DNA from: SAR324 cluster bacterium
GTDB taxonomy: Bacteria; SAR324; NAC60-12
DNA length: 41,774 nt
Assembly: GCA_015231885.1 (NCBI GenBank)
Contig: JADGAT010000042.1
Location: 1 to 41,774 of the forward strand
Direction: 5' to 3'
Each line of letters begins with the position of its first letter. The stretch's first letter is position 1. Below, one piece after another: positions 1 to 8,348 of the stretch. A program made the translations under genes and the position numbers. The notes beneath the pieces are model-generated. The model saw nothing but the letters and a program-made list of their open reading frames with translations. It was not told the DNA's origin and did not search any database.

Positions 1-1
1 A

Positions 2-850
2 AAAAATATCCATATCACCCTGACTTCTGAACGGCAAAAGAGGAAAAACACCCATTTGCTGGAGCAAGTGACGAAAACCCAGAAAGAGTTAAAGAAAAAA
101 AACACCGGGATGCGGGAAGATTTGGAATTGGCAGCAGAAGTCCAGGAATCGAGTTTGCCCGATATGCCTGAACAAGATTTTTTAAAATTGGAGGTTCATT
201 ACGCACCCTTTGGAGATGTTTCCGGAGATACTTATTATATTGCTCAGAATCGAGATCAAGCGTTGAATATTTTCCTGGGAGATGCCACAGGGCATGGCGT
301 TTCTGCCGCGTTTATCACCATGATGGCCCAAATGGCACTGCGTACCATCCGCAAAGACCAGTCTCCCAGCAAAATCATTCGACAGCTGAATCAAGAATTT
401 GGAGAATGCACGCCTGGTGACAAATTCATGACAGCGATTTTTCTGCAAATCCATCCTAATGGAGCACTCCATGCCTGCAACGCAGGGCACCCACCTTTCA
501 TCATTATTCCAAGCAACCCCAAAAAGGATATTCTCAGCTTCAGACAATGCGGATTTGCGTTAGGGTTGTTTCCTGAAGAACTCCGCCCTTACCCTGAAAT
601 CAGGTACCAGTTGGAGCCAAAAGATAAAATTTTTCTATACACCGATGGGGTGACCGAATGGCAGAACAGCGAGGGTGACATATTCACTGAAGAGCGTTTG
701 CTCGAATGCCTGGATGAAAACAGGAGTCGGTCTATGAAAAAAATTCTGGAAAAACTGATTGAGGCTGTAAAAGAATTTGCTGGAGAGACCCGATGTGAGG
801 ATGATCTGACCCTTCTCGGGTTTAAATTTGAGGCTACTGACGGATCATAA
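2..850 (+). CDS. SpoIIE/RsbU-type PP2C serine phosphatase, C-terminal part (5' end outside window)
   Basis: PPM-type phosphatases of this family dephosphorylate STAS-domain anti-anti-sigma proteins in partner-switching pathways. The reading frame is open from base 2, so the gene starts before the window; the TTG at 56 is not a likely start. What remains is a short Lys/Glu-rich coiled-coil-like linker (to about base 130) followed by the full catalytic domain. Visible motifs are GDVSGD and DATGHGVSAA (metal-binding Asp residues), CNAGHPP, LYTDGVTE and the terminal DDLTLLGFK. The linker usually joins such domains to a sensor or receiver, which is missing here. The stop lies 5 bp from the stop of the convergent barrel gene. 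A candidate STAS partner is encoded at 22134. Family assignment is firm; the partner is inferred. Confidence 0.93.
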   Translation, partial: KNIHITLTSERQKRKNTHLLEQVTKTQKELKKKNTGMREDLELAAEVQESSLPDMPEQDFLKLEVHYAPFGDVSGDTYYIAQNRDQALNIFLGDATGHGVSAAFITMMAQMALRTIRKDQSPSKIIRQLNQEFGECTPGDKFMTAIFLQIHPNGALHACNAGHPPFIIIPSNPKKDILSFRQCGFALGLFPEELRPYPEIRYQLEPKDKIFLYTDGVTEWQNSEGDIFTEERLLECLDENRSRSMKKILEKLIEAVKEFAGETRCEDDLTLLGFKFEATDGS

Positions 851-855
851 GCCGA

Positions 856-1851
856 TCATAAATAATTAATTCGGAGGCCTCCATGCCAGCGGATCTGGTA
901 TGATTTCCCCTGGATCTCGTCTCCTTCTCCGGACTCATAGGTAATCCAATAGTGCTGATTTTTTGCAGGATCATAACTCAATTCCCCCCGAACGGAAGAG
1001 GCGGCATTGTCTTGGATTTGTCGGAATTGATAAGTCCCTTCCACAAAAACCTTCAATTGATAATGAAAATCATGTTGAATTCTGGTAAGAATGGCATGAT
1101 TCAGGCGATCAGGAATTTCTACAGGAGGCTGATCGTTTTGGACGACTCCACGTTCCCATATGTAAGAAAATCCAAAATCAGTGCGCCCATACCAGCTTCG
1201 AGTGAGTACAATTTCTTGAGTTTGTTCCGTCGTTTCGAACTCTGATACATCGTTCAGGCTGTATTGTGAGACCTTTGTAACGCTTGATAAGCTCCACTGC
1301 CCTTGAGACCAGGCCCACACTCCTGACAAAACAGCTCGTTGGTAATACCCGCCCAGGTTCCGACTGACTAAGGTGTCATTCCAGGGAGACTGCAGGGCTG
1401 CCGTTATTTTCCAGCGCCAGGGCTGCCAGTAATTAGAATAAGAACCCTCCAGTCCGGAACGATCATCCTGATTGACAACAAACAATTCTGTTTCTGCCGG
1501 GCCTTTTGCCTCTTTGTGGATTCCCAGGCGTAACAAATTCAAGTTTCCTTGCTCTTTGGTTCCCAATACTGGTTCTTGCTGAGTGAATCCCCAGTGGATC
1601 CATTCGGCATGATAAAACAGTCGAGGGCGCTGCCAGATCTGCAATTTCAAGCGATATTCCTGTTCGGTTTCTCCATTGGAGCGCTTAAGGTGACTGGTTT
1701 CCAGATCCACATGGCTGGTTCTTTCTTTGATCATTTGGACATAGTCCTGTTGCACCGAACTATCTTCATCCCAGACATTTTCGCCAAGTTGCTGGCCGTT
1801 CGCAGCAAAAGGAGTCAGCAATAGCAATAAAATCATCCAAACGACACTCAT
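856..1851 (-). CDS. putative outer-membrane beta-barrel protein (porin half of a split TPR-porin?)
   Basis: 331 residues with a clear signal peptide (hydrophobic residues 5-17, cleavage probably after ANG). The mature part is rich in alternating polar and aromatic strands with many Trp and Tyr, has no further hydrophobic helix, and ends in a short aromatic/aliphatic strand (GGLRINYL), as expected for an outer-membrane barrel. The start codon overlaps the stop of the upstream TPR gene by 4 nt (ATGA), so the two are translationally coupled. In PelB, BcsC and PgaA a TPR domain and an export porin are one polypeptide; here they would be two. The porin assignment is inference from composition and context; no specific family signature was recognised. 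Confidence 0.7.
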   Translation of the reverse strand: MSVVWMILLLLLTPFAANGQQLGENVWDEDSSVQQDYVQMIKERTSHVDLETSHLKRSNGETEQEYRLKLQIWQRPRLFYHAEWIHWGFTQQEPVLGTKEQGNLNLLRLGIHKEAKGPAETELFVVNQDDRSGLEGSYSNYWQPWRWKITAALQSPWNDTLVSRNLGGYYQRAVLSGVWAWSQGQWSLSSVTKVSQYSLNDVSEFETTEQTQEIVLTRSWYGRTDFGFSYIWERGVVQNDQPPVEIPDRLNHAILTRIQHDFHYQLKVFVEGTYQFRQIQDNAASSVRGELSYDPAKNQHYWITYESGEGDEIQGKSYQIRWHGGLRINYL

Positions 1852-4800
1852 GGCACCTTTTTTTGTTTTGCTAATTGGCGAGCCTGTTGAAACGCGTCAA
1901 AAGCCTGGTCACGATCCCCGATGGCCTGATACATGTACCCCAAATCAATCCATGCCTGCTCATTTTTTGGAAAATGCTGTACCCACTCATTTAAAGTGGC
2001 AATGGCCTCATCTCGTTGGTTCAGCGCCCCTTGAGCCGCTGATTTGAACTGATAATAGGTTTCTGTCCTTTGGATAACAGAATATTCCTGAAGCTCCTCC
2101 AAGATAACTTTATACTGCTTTGCCTGATAGAGGAGATCCATGAATTGCTGCGCAATATCAGAGTTTTCAGGGAATTGACGTACTAAGTCACGATAGGCCT
2201 GGATTGCCTGTTCCGCTTGATTGGTGTGCAGTAATCCCAATGCCAGCAGTCGATTTTCTCGAGGGGAAAGTGGTTTTTTGTTCTGATAAAGGGAGACAAT
2301 GTTCTCGAAAAACTTTTGTTTTTGCTCTCCGGATCCGTACTGAGGGTAAATGCCGGCCAGCAATATCAAGGTTTCCGTATCATCTGGAACAATGGATCGA
2401 TAGCGCTCCAACACATCAATTGCTTGTTGGTAATCTCCATGCTCAGCCAGCAAAGTGCCGTATTGTTTCAGTGTCAGCGCATGCACAGGAGGCATTTGCA
2501 GTAAACGTTCATACAATTCGAAGGCAAACTGGGGAGAGGGAAGATATTCAGCCAGGTTGGCCACGGCTCTCAATTCTCGGGAAGTTTTTGCCGTTTTCAC
2601 CAGTTTAGCCAGCTCGGCATCGGCTTGTTGGCGCTGTTCTGCTCGAAACAGCACATCGGTATAATGCACCTGGTTATTAAAAGAAGGTTCCCGCAGAACC
2701 AATTGACGGACATAGAACAGTTCTTGTTTGATATCCTTGAGGATTTCAAAGATTTCAACCAATGCTGCCGCATCTTCAATTTTATTTTCTCTTTTGTACC
2801 GTACCTCTAAGTATCTGCCAAGGTACTGAAAGTCCTGCATGAGATAACCGGCATCAATGGCCAGTTGCTCAAATTCCAAGTCCCATTGTTCTGCAGGAGT
2901 GGCTTCCAGCAGATTTTTCGCATCTTTTCCTTTTTGCTGTTCAATCAGCGACCAGATCAACGGCTTACGAATGCCAGGAGCAGGGTTTGTTGCGAATAAT
3001 TTGACAAAAAATTGATTTGCACGCTCAAATTCCTGATGAAAGCTGTAATAGTTGATGGCCCTGGCCAGCCACTCCTGGCTATTTGGATTGATGAGCAGAA
3101 TTTTTTCAATGGTTTTAATGGTATTCTGGTTATCATGATCTGACTCATAGAGCTCATAGAGCTTATTCAGCAATTCAACGCTTTCTCCCTTTTTCTGAAT
3201 TTCCTGCTCCAACAAAGCAGTGGCATCGTTGATCTTTCCCTGGAATATGGCAAAATCTACTTCCTTTTTTAGAAAATCAGGAGGAGGCCGAGTACGCCAA
3301 TGATCCATGATTTCCTGTGCTTTAGGCAAATTTCCTCCAAAGATGGCCAGATCGAAGTAGAGCGGAAGCTGCTCCTGGGGTAATTCCTTAATAGGAATGA
3401 CAGACAATGTTTGAATGGCAAATGATGTTTGGGAGGTCCAAATGTAAAGATTAAGAGCTTCTATGCGTTCAGCAATAGAAAATTCATGCCCTTCCTGCAG
3501 CTCTCTCATCAAGGGAAGCGCTGTTTCCAATTTCCCGTTTCGTATATAAAAACGAACCAGGGCCAATCGGCCGGCCTTGTCATTTCCATGCAACGGAATG
3601 GCTCGTTGATAGTATGATTCGGCTTGTTCCAACTGTTTTTTAACTTCGTAGTAACCGGCTAATCGTTCCATCCATTGCCAAGAGGAAGACAAGAAATTTT
3701 GATCGAGCAATTGTTCTATTTTCTGGATTTGCCCTGACTGCAAATAACGAGATGCCAGTTGCTCAACCCATTCCTGCTTTGGGGACAATTCGATAGCTTG
3801 TAAGAGCGTTTCGACTCCCTGCGAATCCATTCTCTGCCAAAAATAAAAATCGGACAACTCCTTCCAAAGTTCAGGTTGATTGTAAGGTTGAGCCACCTGA
3901 TAGCGATAAATCTCCAGACCCTCGGCATAATGTTTTTTAAAAAAATACAACTGCACCAGTTCTTTCCAAGAAGAAATTTGGTTTAACGCAATAGCTCGCT
4001 GTCCATGAGCCTGCAACCCGGCAGCCACTCTTTGCATGGAAAAATACGTATTACCCACAACCGTCCAATAAGAAAGTGGAAGGTAGCCCTGCTTCAGTAA
4101 ATCAGAGACCAGTTCGGGCCTTTTTTGTTCCAGGTAAAGAGAGGCTAACTGCTGCCAATCCTCTTGTGAGGCTTCTCCTTTGGCTTCCAGTTGCTTTAAA
4201 ACAGCAAGCAGGGCCTCGGAATCCCGACTAAAAAAGGCATAATCAAACTGGATTCGTAGAAAATTTCCAGCAGGATTGAGCATGAGCAGCTGAAAAATAG
4301 AATCAATGGCCTCCCTGGCTTTAGCACGGAGGGCAATATAAAAATAAAAACCCAGCTTGTCTTTAGGAATCACGTATAGCGACATCGTGCTCAGCAAAAA
4401 GAGGACATCTTCTGTTTGCTCAAGGGCATCATAGACCTGCAAAGCCAGCAGCTGCTCAGAGGCTTCCCAGTTTTCCCGGGGGATCTCTTCCAGTGCATCG
4501 GCAGCTCTCAAATAAAAGGAGTTGGCTTCCTGTGTGTTGTTTTGCACGGTATGAAAGATGGCAAGCCGCACCATGCGTTGAGGAGAAGGGTCCAGCTCTA
4601 ATGCACGCAAAAGCGCACTTTCGCCTTGCAGAAAATACCCCTTCCACAGATATGTTTCTGCCAGTTCATTCCAATGCTTGGCATCATTGATCTGCTGGGC
4701 TCGTCTCCTGTAAATTTCTAAAGCCTGTTCATCGTTTCCTATCTGAAAATAGGATTGTCCCAGTTGCTCGTAAAAGATCAGATGCTCCGGCACTTGCCGG

Positions 4801-5270
4801 ATGCCTTCTTGAAGCTGCTTAATCGCAAGCTCATACTCCGATTGTGTCTGATAAATCCGGATTATTTCCTCCCTCAATTTTAAATTTTTTGGAAATCTTT
4901 TCTGTTTGAGCAGCAGTAGGCGCAGCAGATTGGGGAGATCATTCAGCCGACGATACCCATTCATCACCGGCTCTATGTATGCCATGGACAATCGTTTTTC
5001 TTTAATGAATTGTTCCACTTTACCAGGTTGTCCTGCCTCCAGATACATGTCAGCAATCTCTTCCATCCGCCTGGAAGAAAAATCACCACGAGCGAGAAGC
5101 TGCTCCAGCACAATAGCCACCTGCTCAAAATTGCGGGTCTGTTGGTAAATAAACAAGCGGTCATACAATCCAGGGTATGCCCACAGGCATACACTGGCTC
5201 CCCATATTCCTGTCAGGATGGCGGTGAACAAGGTCCCACGTTTTTTCAAAGAGGAGATTCTCATGCTCAT
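1848..5270 (-). CDS. large TPR-repeat protein with N-terminal membrane anchor
   Basis: 1140 residues. One hydrophobic segment near residues 13-32 after a Lys/Arg-rich start suggests an inner-membrane anchor or uncleaved signal. The rest is an almost continuous solenoid of helical 34-residue TPR-like units, for example around residues 130-230 and 1020-1130 with the typical A..Y...G...A spacing. This resembles the scaffold part of exopolysaccharide exporters (PelB, BcsC, PgaA), in which the TPRs sit in the periplasm and lead to a barrel; the next gene encodes a barrel-like protein. The upstream gene ends 1 nt before this start. An in-frame ATG at 5264 is an alternative start. No polysaccharide synthase or glycosyltransferase gene is in the window, so the substrate is unknown. 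Confidence 0.85.
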   Translation of the reverse strand: MSMRISSLKKRGTLFTAILTGIWGASVCLWAYPGLYDRLFIYQQTRNFEQVAIVLEQLLARGDFSSRRMEEIADMYLEAGQPGKVEQFIKEKRLSMAYIEPVMNGYRRLNDLPNLLRLLLLKQKRFPKNLKLREEIIRIYQTQSEYELAIKQLQEGIRQVPEHLIFYEQLGQSYFQIGNDEQALEIYRRRAQQINDAKHWNELAETYLWKGYFLQGESALLRALELDPSPQRMVRLAIFHTVQNNTQEANSFYLRAADALEEIPRENWEASEQLLALQVYDALEQTEDVLFLLSTMSLYVIPKDKLGFYFYIALRAKAREAIDSIFQLLMLNPAGNFLRIQFDYAFFSRDSEALLAVLKQLEAKGEASQEDWQQLASLYLEQKRPELVSDLLKQGYLPLSYWTVVGNTYFSMQRVAAGLQAHGQRAIALNQISSWKELVQLYFFKKHYAEGLEIYRYQVAQPYNQPELWKELSDFYFWQRMDSQGVETLLQAIELSPKQEWVEQLASRYLQSGQIQKIEQLLDQNFLSSSWQWMERLAGYYEVKKQLEQAESYYQRAIPLHGNDKAGRLALVRFYIRNGKLETALPLMRELQEGHEFSIAERIEALNLYIWTSQTSFAIQTLSVIPIKELPQEQLPLYFDLAIFGGNLPKAQEIMDHWRTRPPPDFLKKEVDFAIFQGKINDATALLEQEIQKKGESVELLNKLYELYESDHDNQNTIKTIEKILLINPNSQEWLARAINYYSFHQEFERANQFFVKLFATNPAPGIRKPLIWSLIEQQKGKDAKNLLEATPAEQWDLEFEQLAIDAGYLMQDFQYLGRYLEVRYKRENKIEDAAALVEIFEILKDIKQELFYVRQLVLREPSFNNQVHYTDVLFRAEQRQQADAELAKLVKTAKTSRELRAVANLAEYLPSPQFAFELYERLLQMPPVHALTLKQYGTLLAEHGDYQQAIDVLERYRSIVPDDTETLILLAGIYPQYGSGEQKQKFFENIVSLYQNKKPLSPRENRLLALGLLHTNQAEQAIQAYRDLVRQFPENSDIAQQFMDLLYQAKQYKVILEELQEYSVIQRTETYYQFKSAAQGALNQRDEAIATLNEWVQHFPKNEQAWIDLGYMYQAIGDRDQAFDAFQQARQLAKQKKVP

Positions 5271-5271
5271 T

Positions 5272-6594
5272 CTATACTTCAGGTGACCATGTATTTTCCA
5301 GGGCCATAATTAATTTTGACTGAAGCGACGTATAAGAGGAATCCAGTAAAACTGCAGCATCAACGGCCTTTTTACCTTCTTGCAACAGGGTTTGTAAACC
5401 TCCTTTGGTCAGTTTCATTGATTTACGGCAGACATAAGCATAATGAGCCAAACTGGCATATTCGACCAGTGGAGAAAGGTCTCGTTTTTCAGGATTTTTT
5501 CTTCCAAAGTATTTCATAGCGGAACGGTAGGCCACCACCGCCTTGTTAAAAGTCGGTGCAATGGCATTTTCGCAGCTCTCATCTCCCGACTCGATGCGCA
5601 GCAGATAATGCTGAACGGCTTTCATATAAATACGTCCTTCCATCACAAAAGCCAGGTTATCGACTCCTCCAATATCCTTGATTTTTTGAACGATTTTCAA
5701 TCCAACGGGGTGGAACAGGGGTATGGACTTGGTGATATCCACCACGGCCAATGCTTTCCTAAGGACAACATTTTTATTGATGTTCTCTGAGGCGCTGGAG
5801 GCCTTCTGTTTTTCATCAAAAAGAGATTGTCTGGCCGTAGCTGTATCGACCTGCACGACATGACGGACTTTAGACCCTGCAGAAAGATGCGCATCACCCT
5901 GATTACGTATCAATTGATCCAGTTCCTGCATTTTCAAAGGCAACCGAATTTTTTGCTGAACGGAGGATTCAATCCCCCGCGATTTTTCTAAAAGTGTTTC
6001 TGCCACCCGGAGTTCTGTGATCATTTTCCATTTTTCTTCATCGTCGGGGTCTACGGAAGCTTTCAAGTTCAGTTTGCTGTAATTCACTTTTTTAAGTTTC
6101 TCTGAACGAATTTTCAGCAGCTGTACTTTATAGAAACCACAGAGCTTTTTAAGATAAGTACAGTAGGTCTGTACGGCGAGTTTGATAGATGCCGGTCCTA
6201 GTTCGCCAAGGTAGAGAGTCGTTAATGACTGCATTAATAAATTTTTATAAACGGCGAGATCATAATCTTGATCCGCCTGGCTGACGAGAGCAATCAGGTG
6301 CAGACGGTTTTCGACAGATCCTGGGTTCTTTTCCAGGGAGTCCATCAACTGTTTGATCTTTTTGGTGGGATAGACATGCCCGACATCACTGCCGTCAATG
6401 TGGCTTTTGTTTTTGTCTTCAGTTCCTGAGGAAGGCATGAAAGAATGCCTGATTTTTTTTAAGAGCGACACTTCCTGTTTGTTCCTAATCTGATTGATGC
6501 GGTTCAAAACCTGATTTTGCCATCCTTCTTCTGAAAACGGGAGTGATCCTGCAGCGTGGGACATGTTCTTATTAGACTCTTTTTGCGTTGCCAT
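5272..6594 (-). CDS. hypothetical helical cytoplasmic protein in the TPR/barrel operon
   Basis: 440 residues, not recognised. There is no signal peptide or membrane segment. The N-terminal 80 residues are polar and probably disordered, followed by a mostly helical protein with many Lys, Leu and Glu. Residues 85-160 and 300-440 look like TPR-like or other helical repeats (the pattern A..Y..A...A recurs near the C-terminus). It sits 24 nt after the kinase-like gene and 1 nt before the TPR gene, so it is very probably co-translated with them. It might be a cytoplasmic adaptor of the export system, but the sequence itself gives no function. Confidence 0.8.
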   Translation of the reverse strand: MATQKESNKNMSHAAGSLPFSEEGWQNQVLNRINQIRNKQEVSLLKKIRHSFMPSSGTEDKNKSHIDGSDVGHVYPTKKIKQLMDSLEKNPGSVENRLHLIALVSQADQDYDLAVYKNLLMQSLTTLYLGELGPASIKLAVQTYCTYLKKLCGFYKVQLLKIRSEKLKKVNYSKLNLKASVDPDDEEKWKMITELRVAETLLEKSRGIESSVQQKIRLPLKMQELDQLIRNQGDAHLSAGSKVRHVVQVDTATARQSLFDEKQKASSASENINKNVVLRKALAVVDITKSIPLFHPVGLKIVQKIKDIGGVDNLAFVMEGRIYMKAVQHYLLRIESGDESCENAIAPTFNKAVVAYRSAMKYFGRKNPEKRDLSPLVEYASLAHYAYVCRKSMKLTKGGLQTLLQEGKKAVDAAVLLDSSYTSLQSKLIMALENTWSPEV

Positions 6595-6618
6595 GAAAAC
6601 TTTCTTGGAATATCCAAG

Positions 6619-7794
6619 TTAATACAATTCAGGTTCCAGCTGTAACGATTCCGACTGGTAAGGAATGAGCAACAGCTGCATTTCGTTCTTTTGATCCGCA
6701 TTAACCTCAATTTTCAACTCACCTCCCTGCAGAGAAATCAATTCATTACAAAGTGCTAGTTTTAGGCCTGACCAGTTGTTGGTATAATAATCATCAGCCT
6801 GTTTTACCAGCTCATGAAGATCCAGTTCTAATTCTTCGGCCTTGACTGGAGGAGCATCATCAATGATCCGAATGATCATCCATTCGTTATTTTCCTCGAC
6901 AATCAAGCGAACCTGTCCCTCTTCTGTACGAATCAGCGCTACTTCAAGCAAGCGTTTTAAAGATCGCTCCAATCGTTGACGGTCCGCAATCACCATTAGA
7001 TTTTCTCCTTGTATTGTCGGAACATAGGATATTTCTTTTTCTGTGAATTTTGAACGTGTCTCACTTTCCACAATTTTTAACAACGAACGAATGTCCACCA
7101 TCTCTCGATCCATTTCGAGTCCTCTTTCTTTCAGCGTCAGCAGTTCAAACAACTCACTCACCATATCGGAAAGCACCAGGGATTCATTATGAACCACTGC
7201 CGCCATCTCTCGAATCTTGTTTTCTTCTTTCAAATCAATATTTTCTAAAATTTCTGAATAAGTCCGGATGATAGAGATCGGAGTACGCAACGTTTGGCAG
7301 GACTTGAGCATAAAACGTGTTTTCAGACTGTCCATGTTGATCAACTCTTCACATACTTCCAAATACTCCTGTGTCTTCTCATGAACATGGCTTTCCAACT
7401 GTGATGTGAAATCCTCATTCAGCTGCAGCAGTGATTGAAAATGTTCTTGAAAGCGAAGCAGGCTATCTTGTACCATTTTCAATTCAACTGGGGAATAGTC
7501 TTTGTTGATTTGGAAGGAAGAATTTGTCAGTGAATCCAGACTCTGACTGATTGAGGAAAGCAGAAGATCCTGGTGTTCCTGAAAGTGTCTGGCCAGCCAA
7601 TGGGAAAGCCCTGCTCCAATTCCCCAAAACAGAAAGATGCCAAGCAACCCCTGCAAATGATAACCCCAAAAGTCACGAGGAGCCTCTCCCTGTTGCCAGT
7701 AAAATCCAAGAATAATCCAGATCACTGCAGCTCCTAAAAACAAGGCGGATATAAATTTAATTAACATTTTCCGAAAATGAGTATCTTCTTGCAT
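6619..7794 (-). CDS. membrane pseudo-histidine kinase (degenerate HisKA/HATPase)
   Basis: 391 residues from the ATG at 7794, chosen because a strong GGAAAGAGGG ribosome site precedes it; an in-frame ATG at 7809 would add 5 residues. Two hydrophobic segments near residues 8-29 and 43-64 anchor it, followed by a coiled-coil linker (about residues 65-150). The dimerisation helix is recognisable by LRTPISII and YSEIL, but the expected phosphoacceptor His is Gln (residue about 167, CQTLRTP). In the ATP-binding half the N-box Asn is lost (LLEVALIRT), the DxGxG box reads DDAPPV, and the G2 loop reads SGLKLAL. Histidine-kinase ancestry is clear, but phosphotransfer looks impossible, so a scaffold or sensor role is likely. 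Confidence 0.85.
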   Translation of the reverse strand: MQEDTHFRKMLIKFISALFLGAAVIWIILGFYWQQGEAPRDFWGYHLQGLLGIFLFWGIGAGLSHWLARHFQEHQDLLLSSISQSLDSLTNSSFQINKDYSPVELKMVQDSLLRFQEHFQSLLQLNEDFTSQLESHVHEKTQEYLEVCEELINMDSLKTRFMLKSCQTLRTPISIIRTYSEILENIDLKEENKIREMAAVVHNESLVLSDMVSELFELLTLKERGLEMDREMVDIRSLLKIVESETRSKFTEKEISYVPTIQGENLMVIADRQRLERSLKRLLEVALIRTEEGQVRLIVEENNEWMIIRIIDDAPPVKAEELELDLHELVKQADDYYTNNWSGLKLALCNELISLQGGELKIEVNADQKNEMQLLLIPYQSESLQLEPELY

Positions 7795-7808
7795 GTTCCC
7801 TCTTTCCA

Positions 7809-7970
7809 TTATTCTTTTTTTTCCAAATCTGAAAAAACAGAAGGGTGCGGATCTTGCTCTTTTTCCAAGCGCACTCCTCGCCGTCTGTTTTTCTTTCCCA
7901 ACCCCAAAAACACAAATCCCAGCAGCATCAATATGACCATAAAAAATATTATTCCGATAATAGAATCCAT
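7809..7970 (-). CDS. small single-pass membrane protein (53 aa)
   Basis: A 53-residue ORF that heads the pseudo-kinase operon. Residues 4-24 form one strongly hydrophobic helix (IIGIIFFMVILMLLGFVFLG), followed by a basic stretch (GKKNRRRGVR) and an acidic tail ending in Lys-Lys-Glu. The positive-inside rule predicts a cytoplasmic C-terminus. Its TAA overlaps a possible ATG of the next gene by 1 nt, and a GTGGGGT stretch lies about 4-10 nt upstream of its ATG. Small proteins of this shape often serve as accessory subunits of larger membrane machines. It has no known family that I recognise; support rests on ORF shape and position. Confidence 0.6.
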   Translation of the reverse strand: MDSIIGIIFFMVILMLLGFVFLGLGKKNRRRGVRLEKEQDPHPSVFSDLEKKE

Positions 7971-8348
7971 TTTACCCCACTCTCATCACATTGTGTTTAA
8001 CGCCGCTGTTCTCCCTCTTTCAAGTTGAATGATGTCATCATTTTGCTGATTTACAGCGGCAATTTATTATTTCAGCTTGTTCCCTTGTGCAGTGCAGTCC
8101 ATAGACGATAACACGTATGTGGACACAACACAATTTTAACGGGTCAATGGTTGACGCAACCTGACTGTTTAACTTGGGAATACTACACTGCAAGAAGAGC
8201 TTCAATAGACAGCATTCTGGGAAAAATAACTAATTGACAAACTTCAATAATTTTGTGTCCTTTTTTATAAAAGCTTGATAGAACAAGTCTGAGAGAGATT
8301 TTATATTTATTCAACTTGCTTGTTCAATAAATTAACGAGAGAGGAATT
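7971..8348. other. divergent intergenic region between the TPR/barrel operon and the pst operon
   Basis: 378 bp with no convincing ORF, AT-rich toward pstS. It must hold the promoters of both operons. A TTGACA box lies at 8234-8239 and TATA-rich stretches at 8266-8271 and 8302-8307, but no pair has ideal spacing. No clean Pho box (two CTGTCAT-like repeats 11 bp apart) was seen. Confidence 0.5.

Noticed and set aside
856..5270. Calling the TPR/barrel pair pelB outright
   Set aside because: No pel synthase genes are near, the two parts are separate proteins, and similarity was judged only by architecture.
7777..8028. Plus-strand 83-codon ORF before pstS
   Set aside because: It lies opposite the 53-residue membrane protein and the start of the pseudo-kinase, has a low-complexity Ser/Phe/Pro composition and no ribosome site.
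8230..8348. Pho box upstream of pstS
   Set aside because: Expected for a pst operon, but no pair of CTGTCAT-like repeats with 11-bp spacing was found; only loose matches.
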